From Bordetella genomosp. 9 (GTDB taxonomy: Bacteria; Pseudomonadota; Gammaproteobacteria; Burkholderiales; Burkholderiaceae_B): a stretch of 64,000 nucleotides of DNA. The stretch lies in the NCBI RefSeq assembly GCF_002119725.1, contig NZ_CP021109.1, forward strand, positions 682,001 to 746,000. Reading direction: 5' to 3'. Made by a program: the position numbers and the translations under genes. Below are positions 41,842 through 51,118 of the stretch, piece after piece. The notes beneath the pieces were generated by a model. It was not told the DNA's origin. It searched no databases and saw nothing but the letters and a program-made list of their open reading frames with translations. The first letter of the stretch is position 1; each line of letters begins with the position of its first letter.

Positions 41842-42651
41842 TCAGAGCCGGGCGGCGACCATGACGACGGCCAGGGCGAGCAGGGCGGCGCCCAGCGGGG
41901 CGCGGATGCGCGCGCCCCAGGACAGGTTCTTTTCGATGGCCATCGCACTGGCGAGCAGCAGCATCCAGCCCAGGCTGCCCATCCCCACGGCAAACATCAG
42001 CAGCATCAGCGCCCAGCAGCAGCCGACGCAGAACAGGCCGTGGTGCGCGCCCAGCACGAAGGCCTGGCGCGCGCCGGAGCCGCCGCGCCAATGCCGGATG
42101 ACGAAACTCAGGGGCGTCCGGCAGCTATCCAGGCAGCGGTACTTGAGCCTGCTGAACTGGAAAGCGCCCGCCAGGGCGATGCATGCGACGCCGATCAGCC
42201 AGCCGTTCCACGCCAGCACCGGCGCCCGGGCAAGCAGGGCCAGAACGGCCGCGTGCAGGCCGTGCGCCAGCGCGCCGAACGCCGCCCATACCGTCATGTA
42301 GCCGAGCCCCAGCAGTACGAGCAGCCGTCCGCGATCGCGCCGCCGCGCCGTCAGCCGGCCGAAGATATCGAACAGCGGCAAGACCGTGGGCAGCATCATT
42401 GCGGCCGTCATGAGGATCCACGCCACGCCGTACAGAACGGCGGGAACGACGATATCGCCGGCGGGAATGGCGCGGCACAGATAGGCCGCCGGCCCCGTCG
42501 CCGTCCAGTCGCCGTGATCCAGATAGCGGCCATAGGGGCTGCGCGCCCAGGCCCACAGCGCGGCCCATGACAGGGCGATCAGCGCCGCGAGTATCGGCAG
42601 GAAAATGCGGCGTTGGCGCGGGCGGGACGCCGCGGCCGCGGCGCCATTCAT
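41842..42651 (-). CDS. DUF2182 predicted metal-binding integral membrane protein
   Basis: This 269-residue membrane protein has about six or seven transmembrane segments. The DUF2182 hallmarks are WILMTAAMMLP near residue 80 and HHGLFCVGCCWALML near residue 210, the latter offering a histidine and two cysteines in a membrane helix as candidate metal ligands. Its start overlaps the stop of the DUF1326 gene by four bases. Biochemical function is unknown. Confidence 0.87.
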   Translation of the reverse strand: MNGAAAAASRPRQRRIFLPILAALIALSWAALWAWARSPYGRYLDHGDWTATGPAAYLCRAIPAGDIVVPAVLYGVAWILMTAAMMLPTVLPLFDIFGRLTARRRDRGRLLVLLGLGYMTVWAAFGALAHGLHAAVLALLARAPVLAWNGWLIGVACIALAGAFQFSRLKYRCLDSCRTPLSFVIRHWRGGSGARQAFVLGAHHGLFCVGCCWALMLLMFAVGMGSLGWMLLLASAMAIEKNLSWGARIRAPLGAALLALAVVMVAARL

Positions 42652-43250
42652 GCGTCGAACACGAAGGTGGACTGCAGGGCGTTGTGGTCCTTGATGTCGA
42701 CGTCGATGCCCAAGGCGTCATTCCGGGAACGGTAGCGGGGCGCCTTGCCGACGAAGACCGGCGCGCCGGGCACCGTGGAAAAGATGGTGTCGGTGAGCGT
42801 GGTCTGGGCGCCAGTGGCCCCGAGATACGGCTCCAGCTTCGCGTAGTAGTCATCGCCGATCTGCAGCTCGCCCTTGCCTTCGGCGACGGTGAAGCGGATA
42901 GGCGCCCGTTCCACCGATACGACCTCGCCGACCAGCTGCACGAGATCGGCAATGGGGCCGCCGGCCTGGCCGGTGTAGACCTTCAGCAGCGCGGCTTCCT
43001 GCTCGGGCGATGCCTGGTCATCGACGTAGATGGCGGCCTTCCAATTGCCCTGCAGAATGTTGCCCGGGACATGAGCCACCGCGGCGATCGTGTTGCCGCC
43101 GACATCCACGTCGTCGACCGTCCCCTTGTCGATGCGCCAGGCGACGATGGTGTCGCAGGTGCCGTTATCGGGGTCCTCGCCGATCCAGCAGGGACAGAGG
43201 ACGTTGCAGTTGCAGACCTCGAGCAGACGGCCTTCCAGGTGATAGCTCAT
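42648..43250 (-). CDS. DUF1326-family protein
   Basis: This 200-residue cytoplasmic protein has the N-terminal cysteine cluster CNCNVLCPCWIGE (residues about 13-25), which looks like a metal site, and a conserved beta-rich body. The ATG at 43250 has GGAGG five bases upstream; a longer frame to 43298 lacks that signal. It is coupled to the DUF2182 gene, a pairing that recurs in many proteobacteria, suggesting a joint metal-related role that is not yet defined. Confidence 0.87.
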   Translation of the reverse strand: MSYHLEGRLLEVCNCNVLCPCWIGEDPDNGTCDTIVAWRIDKGTVDDVDVGGNTIAAVAHVPGNILQGNWKAAIYVDDQASPEQEAALLKVYTGQAGGPIADLVQLVGEVVSVERAPIRFTVAEGKGELQIGDDYYAKLEPYLGATGAQTTLTDTIFSTVPGAPVFVGKAPRYRSRNDALGIDVDIKDHNALQSTFVFDA

Positions 43251-43453
43251 ACGAACCTCCCCCGCCGTGCGGTTCATGGCCGTGATGGCGGCTGGCAACC
43301 AGAAGCACGAGCCGATTCTTGTTCCCGGCCGGAAGGCAAGTCAAGGCGATTGTGGGCCCGGGCGAAGACTTCGATCTTTCGATGGTGGCGGAAGGAATGG
43401 GCCGATGAGGCGGGCCGCGGCGCGCAGGCCCGCGCCATGGCGGCGCGGGCGAT

Positions 43454-44611
43454 CTAGGCGGCGGCTTGCCAGGCAGGCGGCTTCTGGCCCGTGGCGTGGC
43501 GCGAGCGCCCGGAACTCAGGTAGTCCGCAATGGAGTCCTGCGTGACTTCGCCGATATACGCGTTGTTCGCATCCAGCACCGGCATCCACGACGAATTGAA
43601 CTGGTACATGCGCGAAAGCACGATGCGCAGGTTGTCGTCCGGACCGACCGAGGCCGAGAAGGGCCGCAAGTGTTCGCCGCAAACGCCTTGTCCGCTGCGC
43701 GCCACGCGCCGCTGCACGAAGCCCAGCGCCTGATTGTGTTCGTCCACGATGGTCAGGTGGCGATCATCGTTTTCTTCCATCATGCGATAGGCCTCGGCCA
43801 GCGGCGTATCCATGCGCGCCGTGCCGGGCTGGGTGGCGGCGTCGCCGGCCTTCACCAGAAGCAGGCGCTTGAGCGTCGCGTCCTGGCCGACGAAGGCCGC
43901 CACGAATTCGTCGTGCGGATGTGCGAGCAACGTATCGGGATGGTCGAACTGCACCAGCTTGCCGCGGCGGAACACGGCCACCTTGTCGCCCAGCTTGATC
44001 GCTTCGTCGATGTCGTGGCTGACCATGATGACGGTCTTCTTCAGGTCCCGCTGCATCTGGAAGAATTCGTTCTGGATGGATTCGCGGTTGATCGGGTCGA
44101 CCGCGCCGAACGGCTCGTCCATCAGCAGCACGGGCGGGTCCGCGGCCAGGGCGCGGATCACGCCGATCCGCTGCTGCTGTCCGCCGGACAGCTCGCGCGG
44201 ATAGCGCTTCATGTAGATCTTGGGGTCCAGGGCCACCATGGCCATGAGTTCGGCGGCGCGTTCGCGGCAGCGCTTCTTGTCCCAGCCCAGCAGGCGCGGC
44301 ACGACCGTGATGTTTTCTTCGATCGTCATATTCGGGAAAAGGCCGATCTGCTGAATGACGTAGCCGATGTGGCGGCGCAGCTCCACCTCGTTCAGCGCCA
44401 TCGTGTCCTGCCCGTTGATCAGCACGCGTCCGGACGTGGGCTGGATCAGCCGGTTGATCATCTTCAGGGTGGTGGTCTTGCCGCAGCCGGAAGGGCCCAG
44501 GAAGACGCAGATCTCGCCTTCTTCGACGTTCAGGCTGACCGCGTCCACGGCATTGAACGGCTTGCCGTCCTTCTGGATGTAGGTCTTGGTCAATCGATCC
44601 AGTTCGATCAT
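43454..44611 (-). CDS. Osmoprotectant ABC transporter ATP-binding protein (OsmV/YehX-like)
   Basis: This 385-residue ATPase of a quaternary-amine importer has Walker A GPSGCGKTT near residue 38, signature [10 protein letters not shown], Walker B LLMDEP and a C-terminal half (about 250-370) that looks like a pair of CBS domains (segments HLTIVDEHNQALG and YQFNSSWMPVLDANN). CBS pairs in OpuA-type ATPases sense ionic strength or nucleotides. It overlaps the upstream permease by four bases and is the last gene of the four-gene operon. Confidence 0.9.
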   Translation of the reverse strand: MIELDRLTKTYIQKDGKPFNAVDAVSLNVEEGEICVFLGPSGCGKTTTLKMINRLIQPTSGRVLINGQDTMALNEVELRRHIGYVIQQIGLFPNMTIEENITVVPRLLGWDKKRCRERAAELMAMVALDPKIYMKRYPRELSGGQQQRIGVIRALAADPPVLLMDEPFGAVDPINRESIQNEFFQMQRDLKKTVIMVSHDIDEAIKLGDKVAVFRRGKLVQFDHPDTLLAHPHDEFVAAFVGQDATLKRLLLVKAGDAATQPGTARMDTPLAEAYRMMEENDDRHLTIVDEHNQALGFVQRRVARSGQGVCGEHLRPFSASVGPDDNLRIVLSRMYQFNSSWMPVLDANNAYIGEVTQDSIADYLSSGRSRHATGQKPPAWQAAA

Positions 44612-45261
44612 GGCTTTTGTACCCCCTTGGAAGTCAGCAGTCGCTGCAGGCCCTGCAGCGCGAAATCCGCGACGATGGCCAGCAGGCTGACCAGCACCGC
44701 GCCCACCAGCAGCTTCATCATGTTGCTCTGGCCGATGGCGCGCAGGATCAAGGTCCCCAGGCCGCCCGCGCCGATGACGGCGGCGATGGTCATTACACCG
44801 ATATTCATGACGACGGCGGTCCGCACGCCGCCCAGGATCACCGGCACCGCCAGCGGCAGATCGACCAGGCGCAGGCGCTGCCAGAACGTCATGCCGATGC
44901 CGATGCCGGCTTCCTTGATGCCGGGGCTGACGTTATGCAGCGCCAGATAGGTGTTGCGCATGATGGGCAGCAGCGAATACAGGAAAACGGCGATGACGGC
45001 GGGCACCGCGCCGATGCCGGCGCCGAAGCGCGACAGCAGCGGAATCATCAGTCCGAACAGCGCGATCGACGGCAGGGTCAGCACGACGGTCGCCACGCCG
45101 AGCAGCGGCGAGGCCAGCCATTCGTGGCGGCTGATGAAAATGCCGGCCGGCACGCCCACCAGAATGGCGAAACCGACGGCGCTGCCCACCAGCCAGATAT
45201 GCTCCAGCGTCAGTTCCAGCAGTTCGGCCCAGTTCGCCGACAGGTAATCGAAAAGCGTCAT
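44608..45261 (-). CDS. Osmoprotectant ABC transporter permease (OsmW/YehW-like)
   Basis: This 217-residue permease has about six membrane spans and the family segments VPAVIAVFLYSLLPIMRNTY and GIKEAGIGIGMTFWQRL (EAA loop). A CCGGAGG ribosome site precedes the ATG at 45261. It lies 13 bp after the receptor gene and is coupled to the ATPase. Confidence 0.9.
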   Translation of the reverse strand: MTLFDYLSANWAELLELTLEHIWLVGSAVGFAILVGVPAGIFISRHEWLASPLLGVATVVLTLPSIALFGLMIPLLSRFGAGIGAVPAVIAVFLYSLLPIMRNTYLALHNVSPGIKEAGIGIGMTFWQRLRLVDLPLAVPVILGGVRTAVVMNIGVMTIAAVIGAGGLGTLILRAIGQSNMMKLLVGAVLVSLLAIVADFALQGLQRLLTSKGVQKP

Positions 45262-45274
45262 GTTGGCCTCCGGG

Positions 45275-46198
45275 TCAAGGCAGCTTGTGGGTGCGCAGGA
45301 AATCCGCCGCCACGTCGCGCACGGACCGCCCGTCGATATCCACCTGCTTGTTCATATCCAGCATGACGTCGTTGTCGAGCACCGCGGCCAGCGCGTTCAA
45401 ATGGCGGGCAAGGTCCGGATGCCTGTCCAGCACTTCCCGGCGCACCACCGGCGTCGCGTTGTAGTTGGGGAAGTAATGGCGGTCGTCTTCCAGCGCCACG
45501 ATGTTGAAGCCGCGCACGCGCCCATCCGTGGTGTAGATCAGGCCCACGGTCACCTGGTTGTTGTGCAGCGCGGTGTAGACCAGACCAGGGTCCATCTGCT
45601 TGAGTTCCGAGCGGTCGAACTTCATGCCGTACAGCGCCTGCAGGGGTTTCAGACCGTCGGCGCGGTTGGCGAATTCCGCATCCATCGCGAAGATATGCTT
45701 GCGGCCATTGTCCGCCCGCAGTTTCTCTACGAGCTGGGAAATGGTCTTGACGTCCCACTCGCGCGCGATCTGCTGCGGCACGCCCAGCGCATAGGTGTTG
45801 TTGAGCCGGGCCGGATCCAGCCAGACCAGCCCGTGCGGCGCGTCGGCTTCCCTGACTTTCTCGTAGAGGGCCTGGGGGTCGAGTTTCACGGCGTCGGGAA
45901 TCTTGTTGTAGACCAGCGCGGCGGTGCCGGTGTATTCCCAGACGATGTCCAGCTGGCCGTTTTCCTGCGCGCTGCGCATGAGCGTGCTGCCCAGGCCGGC
46001 GCGCACGTCGACGCTGTAGCCCTTTTGACGCAGATAGTCGGCGGTGATCTGCGCCAGCACGTACTGCTCGGTGAAGTTCTTTCCGCCCACGCGCAGGGTG
46101 TCGGCGGCGTGGGCCGCGCACAGCGGCAACAGGGCGCACATCAGGGCGCACATCAGGGTGGCGAGCAGGCGGCGCGTCCTGCCTTGGAATCGCAGCAT
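45275..46198 (-). CDS. Osmoprotectant ABC transporter substrate-binding protein (OsmX/YehZ-like)
   Basis: This 307-residue periplasmic receptor of the OpuAC type has a signal peptide cleaving near AAHAA (residue about 32) and the mature start TLRVGGKNFTEQYVLAQ, a strongly conserved opening in this group, followed by WEYTGTAALVY. The ATG at 46198 has a GAGGAG element 11 bases upstream. Glycine betaine, choline or a related amine is the expected ligand type, although YehZ-type receptors can bind weakly. Confidence 0.9.
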   Translation of the reverse strand: MLRFQGRTRRLLATLMCALMCALLPLCAAHAADTLRVGGKNFTEQYVLAQITADYLRQKGYSVDVRAGLGSTLMRSAQENGQLDIVWEYTGTAALVYNKIPDAVKLDPQALYEKVREADAPHGLVWLDPARLNNTYALGVPQQIAREWDVKTISQLVEKLRADNGRKHIFAMDAEFANRADGLKPLQALYGMKFDRSELKQMDPGLVYTALHNNQVTVGLIYTTDGRVRGFNIVALEDDRHYFPNYNATPVVRREVLDRHPDLARHLNALAAVLDNDVMLDMNKQVDIDGRSVRDVAADFLRTHKLP

Positions 46199-46300
46199 CG
46201 TGGTGGCTTCTCCTCGTTCGTGGCCCGGCATCGGCCGGGCGGTTCTGTCGGTGCGCAACGGATACGCGATGAAGCGCCGCGCGTGCGCGGCGCCGGGCAT

Positions 46301-47017
46301 TCAGGCCAGGCGGCCGCGCCATGCCAGCGCATACCGGCTGGCACCCGCGACGATGCCGTCCAGGATCAGCGCCAGCGCCGTGGTGGCGGCGGCGCCGATC
46401 AGCATTTGCGGCGTGTTGTTCAGGTAGATGCCCGGGAAAATCAGCGTGCCCAGGCTGTCGGCGCCGATCAGGTAGGCCAGCGGCGCGGTGCCGACGTTGA
46501 TGGCGAGCGCGGTCCGCACGCCGCCGATGATGATGGGCAGCGCGTTGGGAAGTTCGACCCGCACCAGCGCCTGCCATGGTGTCATGCCGATGCCGCGGGC
46601 AGCTTCCAGCATCGCGGCGGGCACGTTCTTCACGCCTTCATAGGTGTTGCGCACGATGGGCAGCAGGGACGCCAGAAACAGGGCCGTGATGGCCGGCGGC
46701 TCGCCGATGCCGAACACGCCCAGCGCGATGGCGAGCACCGCCAGCGACGGGATGGTGTTGCCCACGTTGAACACCTGCATCAGGCGTTCGGCATAGCGCG
46801 CGGCGCAGCGCCGGCTCAGCAGCACGCCGGCGGGTATGCCGACGATGAGCGCCAGGGCCATGGAATAACCGACCAGGATCAGGTGGCGGCCGATGTAGTA
46901 GCGCAGGTCCCCGCTGTATTGCCGTAGCGCCTGCTCGCCGATGGCATGGGCGAGCAGCAGCACTGCCAGCGCGATGATGGCGGCCATGGCGGCGGACTTT
47001 GCCAGGCGTATGTTCAT
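46301..47017 (-). CDS. Osmoprotectant ABC transporter permease (OsmY/YehY-like)
   Basis: This 238-residue permease is the first gene of the importer operon, with segments FNVGNTIPSLAVLAIALGV and MLEAARGIGMTPWQAL (EAA loop). A GGAGG site lies upstream of the ATG at 47017; an open frame further upstream lacks homology. The gene order permease-receptor-permease-ATPase is the reverse listing of osmVWXY. A 102-bp gap separates it from the receptor gene. Confidence 0.9.
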   Translation of the reverse strand: MNIRLAKSAAMAAIIALAVLLLAHAIGEQALRQYSGDLRYYIGRHLILVGYSMALALIVGIPAGVLLSRRCAARYAERLMQVFNVGNTIPSLAVLAIALGVFGIGEPPAITALFLASLLPIVRNTYEGVKNVPAAMLEAARGIGMTPWQALVRVELPNALPIIIGGVRTALAINVGTAPLAYLIGADSLGTLIFPGIYLNNTPQMLIGAAATTALALILDGIVAGASRYALAWRGRLA

Positions 47018-47523
47018 GCGAGGGCCTCCGTGTTGTTGTTGGACGCGGCGAAACGGCGATGCCACGCCATGCATGCACGACGAGCGATGCCGCACACAGG
47101 GGTCGGTCGGAACCGTGGAGCGTTCGGAGGAAAACGAATCGCATCGGATCGTTTCCGCGTCATCCCGGGCGCCACGTCGGGCACAGGGATCACGCAACGG
47201 CCGGACCCAGGATGGGTATCCGGCCATGGCTGTCGGGCGGACAGCCGTGAACGCGGTTTTGACGATGCGCCGCCGTGGTCGAAACGCCTCGGCGGCGCGC
47301 TGGAAAGGCCGAAAGTATACCGCCATCCGCGGCCGGCGTCCAGTCCCTGGTTGAGGAAGCCGTCAAAATGCCGCTAAATGCCAGCCAACAGCACGAAATT
47401 GACAGAGGATCGAAGCAGCGCCAAAGACCGGTACGACAACGCCCGGCGCGCGACCAAGGAAAAGATCGACAAGGTGATCCGGGTAAGGTAGGCTTCAGCA
47501 CCCTTACACGCAGGTTCCACGCC
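47018..47523. other. 506-bp non-coding region between the osmoprotectant operon and the yjfB-like gene
   Basis: No gene is supported; open frames here have no recognisable content. It must contain the leftward promoter of the osmoprotectant operon and the rightward promoter of the yjfB-like gene. TTGAGG (47351-47356), a 17-base spacer and CTAAAT (47374-47379) form a passable plus-strand sigma-70 promoter. No clear sigma-28 motif was found, which would be expected for a motility gene. Confidence 0.5.
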
Positions 47524-47724
47524 ATGTCCAATATGTCGATCGAAGGCACCGTCGCCGCGGCGGTCGGTCTGCAGCAGGCCAACGCCATGCAGGACGCGCA
47601 GAATGTATTGCTGCGCAAGGTGCTGGACAATCAGGCGCAGACCATCGTGAGCCTGATCGGTTCGGTTGCGCCACAGCTGGCGACGTCCGGCATGGTGGGA
47701 ACCCGCATCCACGTCACCGCCTGA
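47524..47724 (+). CDS. YjfB-family putative motility protein
   Basis: This 66-residue protein matches the YjfB group (PF14070): a short helical protein with SIEGTVAAAVGLQQANAMQDAQ at the N-terminus and a conserved middle QTIVSLIGSV. Such proteins are predicted motility-associated proteins. No flagellar or chemotaxis gene is nearby, so it is an isolated unit. A 22-bp palindrome starts 2 bp after its stop codon. Confidence 0.8.
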   Translation: MSNMSIEGTVAAAVGLQQANAMQDAQNVLLRKVLDNQAQTIVSLIGSVAPQLATSGMVGTRIHVTA

Positions 47725-47725
47725 T

Positions 47726-47747
47726 CGCCGATATCGCGATATCGGCG
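47726..47747. promoter_or_regulatory. 22-bp perfect palindrome after the yjfB-like gene
   Basis: The sequence CGCCGATATCG/CGATATCGGCG is a perfect, loop-less palindrome of 22 bp starting 2 bp after the stop codon. Lack of a loop and of a T-tract makes a classical terminator unlikely, though RNA could form a shorter hairpin. It could instead be a dimeric regulator site for the GNAT gene whose start lies 37 bp further on. Confidence 0.5.
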
Positions 47748-47783
47748 CAGTCCGGCGGCAAGGTTCATCTTCACGCAAGTTCC

Positions 47784-48332
47784 ATGAATGCTGCCCCCTC
47801 GCGCGACGACGTGCGATTGATCGACTGCACCGAAGCCGAACACGCGTCGGCCATCCTGGAAATCCTGAACGAGGCCATCGTTCATTCGACAGCCCTGTAT
47901 GACTACGTGCCGCGGCCGCCCGAGTCCATGGCGGCCTGGTTCGCGGCCAAGCGCGCCGGCGGGTTCCCGGTGGTGGGCGCGGTGGATGGCGCCGGACGTC
48001 TGCTGGGCTTTGCCAGCTGGGGCACGTTCCGGGCGTTTCCCGCCTTCAAGTACACGGTCGAACACAGCGTCTACGTCCACCATGCGCATCGCGGCCGCGG
48101 TCTGGGCCCATTGCTAATGCGCGAGCTGATCCGCCGCGCCCGGCAGGCCCAGCTGCACGTGCTCGTCGGATGCATAGACGCCAGCAATACCGGCAGCATC
48201 GCCATGCACGAAAAGCTCGGGTTCGTGCATTCCGGCACGATCCGGCACGCGGGATTCAAGTTTGGCCGCTGGCTGGACGCGGCCTTCTATCAGCTCAATC
48301 TGGATACGCCGGCGGAACCGCGCGACGGCTGA
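47784..48332 (+). CDS. GNAT-family N-acetyltransferase (phosphinothricin acetyltransferase-like)
   Basis: This 182-residue GNAT protein has the PAT-type order: ILNEAIVHSTALYDY near residue 30, SVYVHHAHRGRGLGPLLMREL containing the acetyl-CoA Q/RxxGxG/A loop near residue 100, and ASNTGSIAMHEKLGF near residue 135. It would acetylate an amino group of a small molecule such as an amino acid analogue; the substrate is unknown. Confidence 0.88.
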   Translation: MNAAPSRDDVRLIDCTEAEHASAILEILNEAIVHSTALYDYVPRPPESMAAWFAAKRAGGFPVVGAVDGAGRLLGFASWGTFRAFPAFKYTVEHSVYVHHAHRGRGLGPLLMRELIRRARQAQLHVLVGCIDASNTGSIAMHEKLGFVHSGTIRHAGFKFGRWLDAAFYQLNLDTPAEPRDG

Positions 48333-48412
48333 TCGCAGGTCACGCGGGGGCATGGCGGGCGGGCGCCGGGCGCAACGGGCGCTGCGTGGCGCCCACCGCC
48401 ACTTCCGTCCGG

Positions 48413-48859
48413 TCAATCGGGAATCTGCGGCTCCACCAGTTTCGCCAGTTGGGCGAGCGATTCCTGCCAGCCCAGGTAGCACATCTCCACGGGAATCAAT
48501 TCAGGAATGCCTTCCTGGACGATTTGAATGTCCGTGCCGCCGGTCACCTCGCGCAGGCTGATGGTGGCCTGCATTTCGCCCGGCAGGTTCGGGTCGTCGA
48601 ACCGGTCCGTGTAGCGGATTTTCTCGGAGGGCACGAGTTCCAGGTACTCGCCGCCGAAGGCGTGTTCCTTGCCCGAACCGAAGTTGCGGAAGGACATCCT
48701 GAAGGTGCCGCCGACGCGAACCTCCATGTGGTGAACCCGGCAGGTGAAGCCATAGGGCGGAAGCCATTTGGCGATGGCGTCGGCTTCCAGGAAGGCGCGG
48801 TAGACGCGTTCGGGAGTGGCGCGCAGAACGCGGTGCAGTCGGACAGTGCCAGTGGTCAT
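48413..48859 (-). CDS. SRPBCC (AHSA1-like) domain protein
   Basis: This 148-residue START/SRPBCC-fold protein begins VRLHRVLRATPERVYRAFLEADAIAKWLPP and ends with QESLAQLAKLVEPQ, the usual borders of activator-of-Hsp90-like or polyketide-cyclase-like domains. It binds a hydrophobic ligand in a central cavity in most relatives. No partner is obvious: the ArsR gene that often pairs with such proteins is not present. Confidence 0.87.
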   Translation of the reverse strand: MTTGTVRLHRVLRATPERVYRAFLEADAIAKWLPPYGFTCRVHHMEVRVGGTFRMSFRNFGSGKEHAFGGEYLELVPSEKIRYTDRFDDPNLPGEMQATISLREVTGGTDIQIVQEGIPELIPVEMCYLGWQESLAQLAKLVEPQIPD

Positions 48860-48955
48860 GTCGGTATGCCTCGAAAAGGGTGGATGTATCGCTACGACGA
48901 TGCAGCGGCATCCGTATCGACACGCCCGCGGCCAGGGAAAACCCTGGGGGCCCTT

Positions 48956-49681
48956 TCAGTGCCGGATCTCCGCCAGGAACTTTTGCGCGCGCGGCGATCG
49001 CGGCTGCGTGAAAAACGCTTCCGGCGCCGCCGTTTCGACGATGCGGCCCTGGTCCATGAACCAGATGGTATCGGCCACGTCGCGGGCGAATCCCATTTCG
49101 TGGGTGACGCAGATCATCGTCATGCCGTCCTTGGCCAGGCCTTTCATTACCTGCAGGACTTCGCCCACCATCTCCGGGTCCAGGGCGCTGGTGGGCTCGT
49201 CGAACAGCATGACGGGCGGCGACATTGCCAGGGCGCGCGCGATCGCCACGCGCTGCTGCTGGCCGCCCGACAGTTGCGCCGGATAGGCCTCGGCCTTGTG
49301 CGCCAGGCCGACGCGGGCGAGCAGGGCCATGGCGGTTTCGCGGGCCTCGGCCCGGCGCGCGCGCTTCAGCGACAGCGGGGCCAGCATCAGGTTTTCCAGC
49401 ACGCTCAGATGCGGAAACAGGTTGAACTGCTGGAATACGAAACCGATATGGCTGCGCAGCTGGTCCACCTTGACGCCGGGGCCGTTGACGTCCTGGCCGT
49501 CGACCTCGATGCTGCCGCTCTGGATGGGCTCCAGGCGGTTGATGGTGCGGATCAGGGTCGATTTGCCCGAGCCCGAGGGCCCGCACACGACCACGACTTC
49601 GCCGCGGCGGACTTGCGCGCTGACGTCGGCCAGCGCGTGATAGTCCCCGTACCACTTGTTGACGTTGGAGAATCGGATCAT
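48956..49681 (-). CDS. Polar amino acid ABC transporter ATP-binding protein (GlnQ/GltL-like)
   Basis: This 241-residue ATPase has Walker [10 protein letters not shown] near residue 36, signature [15 protein letters not shown], Walker [14 protein letters not shown] and VTHEMGFA. It overlaps the upstream permease by four bases and is the last gene of the amino-acid importer operon. It is expected to energise the two permeases below. Confidence 0.92.
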   Translation of the reverse strand: MIRFSNVNKWYGDYHALADVSAQVRRGEVVVVCGPSGSGKSTLIRTINRLEPIQSGSIEVDGQDVNGPGVKVDQLRSHIGFVFQQFNLFPHLSVLENLMLAPLSLKRARRAEARETAMALLARVGLAHKAEAYPAQLSGGQQQRVAIARALAMSPPVMLFDEPTSALDPEMVGEVLQVMKGLAKDGMTMICVTHEMGFARDVADTIWFMDQGRIVETAAPEAFFTQPRSPRAQKFLAEIRH

Positions 49682-50391
49682 ACGGGTTGCACCACTTTGA
49701 CCCCCAGGCCGGCGCGGCGGCGGCTGATGCGCAGCTCGGTCAATCGCACCAGTGAACTCAGGGCCAGATTCAGGAAGAAATAGGTCAGGGCCAGCAGGCC
49801 GAACACCTGGAAGGGCTTGGTCAGCAATGTGCTGTTGATCTGGTTGGCGGCGTAGGTCAGCTCCTGCACGCTGATCACATAGGCCAGCGAGGTTTCCTTC
49901 ACCGTGGAAACGAACTGGCTCATCATGCTGGGCAGCATGTTGTACAGCGCCTGCGGCAGGATCACCTTGCGCATGGTCTGCAGATACGACAGCCCCAGCG
50001 CGCGGCTCGCTTCCTGCTGTCCCCGGGGCAGCGCCTCAATGCCGGCGCGGATGATTTCCGCCAGGTAGGCGCTTTCATAGCAGACCAAAGCCACGACCAT
50101 CGTGGTCGTGCCGGCCACCGGACGGCCGATGATCACGGGCACGAAAAAGTAGGCCCAGAAGATGAACATCAGCAGCGGCAGGCCTCGCACCAGGTACACC
50201 ACGGCGGTGGCCGGTACATAGAACACGCGCCACGGGCTGATTCGCCCCAGCGCCAGCAGCACGCCGCAGGGCAGGGCCAGCGCCAGACTGATCGCCGCCA
50301 GCCCCAGCGTGGCCGCCAGTCCGCCCAGCGGGCCATGCGGATACTGCCCCACCAGGAGCAGCAGCCAATTGTCCTTGACGATGTCCCACAT
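49678..50391 (-). CDS. Polar amino acid ABC transporter permease (GltK-like)
   Basis: This 237-residue permease has about five membrane spans and the HisMQ-type signature [29 protein letters not shown]. It sits one base after the first permease gene, so the two form the heteromeric channel of a glutamate/aspartate-type importer. Confidence 0.92.
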   Translation of the reverse strand: MWDIVKDNWLLLLVGQYPHGPLGGLAATLGLAAISLALALPCGVLLALGRISPWRVFYVPATAVVYLVRGLPLLMFIFWAYFFVPVIIGRPVAGTTTMVVALVCYESAYLAEIIRAGIEALPRGQQEASRALGLSYLQTMRKVILPQALYNMLPSMMSQFVSTVKETSLAYVISVQELTYAANQINSTLLTKPFQVFGLLALTYFFLNLALSSLVRLTELRISRRRAGLGVKVVQPV

Positions 50392-50392
50392 A

Positions 50393-51094
50393 TCAGCGTG
50401 CTCCCGACGGATGGAAACGGCGTTGCAGCAGCGCGCCCGCGGCCATGATCAGCAGCGACAACGCCAGATAGATCACCGTCACCACCGCGTACGCTTCGAA
50501 CGTCCGGAAGGTGTTGTTCTCGATCTCGCGGCCGGCGGCGGTGAGCTCGATCACGCCGATCGCCATGGCCAGGCTCGTGTTCTTCACGAGCAGCAAGGTC
50601 TGGTTCAACAGCGGCGGTATGGCGATGCGAAAGGCCTGCGGCAGCACCACCTTGGACATGATCTGCAGATACCGCAAACCCAGGGCGCGCGCCGCTTCCA
50701 CCTGGCCCTGCGGAATGGACCGCACGGCGCTGCGCAGGTCCTCGCACACGTAGGCCGACATGACCAGCCCGATGGCGATGCACGACAGGATGAACTCGCT
50801 GCCATGCCCGTTGAGCCAATCGGATACGGCCTGCGGCAGCAATGCCGGTATGCCGAAATACCAGAAAAGAATGTGGACCAGCATGGGTACATTGCGGTGG
50901 AACGCGATGTAGAGCGCGATCGCCGAATTGGCGACGCGCGATCCCGTCAGGCGGATGACCGCCAACACGCTGCCCACCACGAACGCCAGTATCCAGGCCA
51001 GCGCGGCCAGCGCCAGGGTCGTTGCCAGACCCCGGATCAGCCAGTCCGTGTATTCGCCCTGGAAGATGGCGCCGAAGTTGAAGACGTAGTGCAT
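50393..51094 (-). CDS. Polar amino acid ABC transporter permease (GltJ-like)
   Basis: This 233-residue permease has the signature DLRSAVRSIPQGQVEAARALGLRYLQIM and a GltJ-like segment FHRNVPMLVHILFWYFGIPALLP. It follows the receptor gene by 24 bp on the minus strand. Confidence 0.92.
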   Translation of the reverse strand: MHYVFNFGAIFQGEYTDWLIRGLATTLALAALAWILAFVVGSVLAVIRLTGSRVANSAIALYIAFHRNVPMLVHILFWYFGIPALLPQAVSDWLNGHGSEFILSCIAIGLVMSAYVCEDLRSAVRSIPQGQVEAARALGLRYLQIMSKVVLPQAFRIAIPPLLNQTLLLVKNTSLAMAIGVIELTAAGREIENNTFRTFEAYAVVTVIYLALSLLIMAAGALLQRRFHPSGAR

Positions 51095-51118
51095 GAGCGC
51101 GAACTCCGGCGCGGGGCG

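Noticed and set aside
47018..47523. Small open frames in the gap before the yjfB-like gene
   Set aside because: They overlap in several phases, lack ribosome sites and show no family features.
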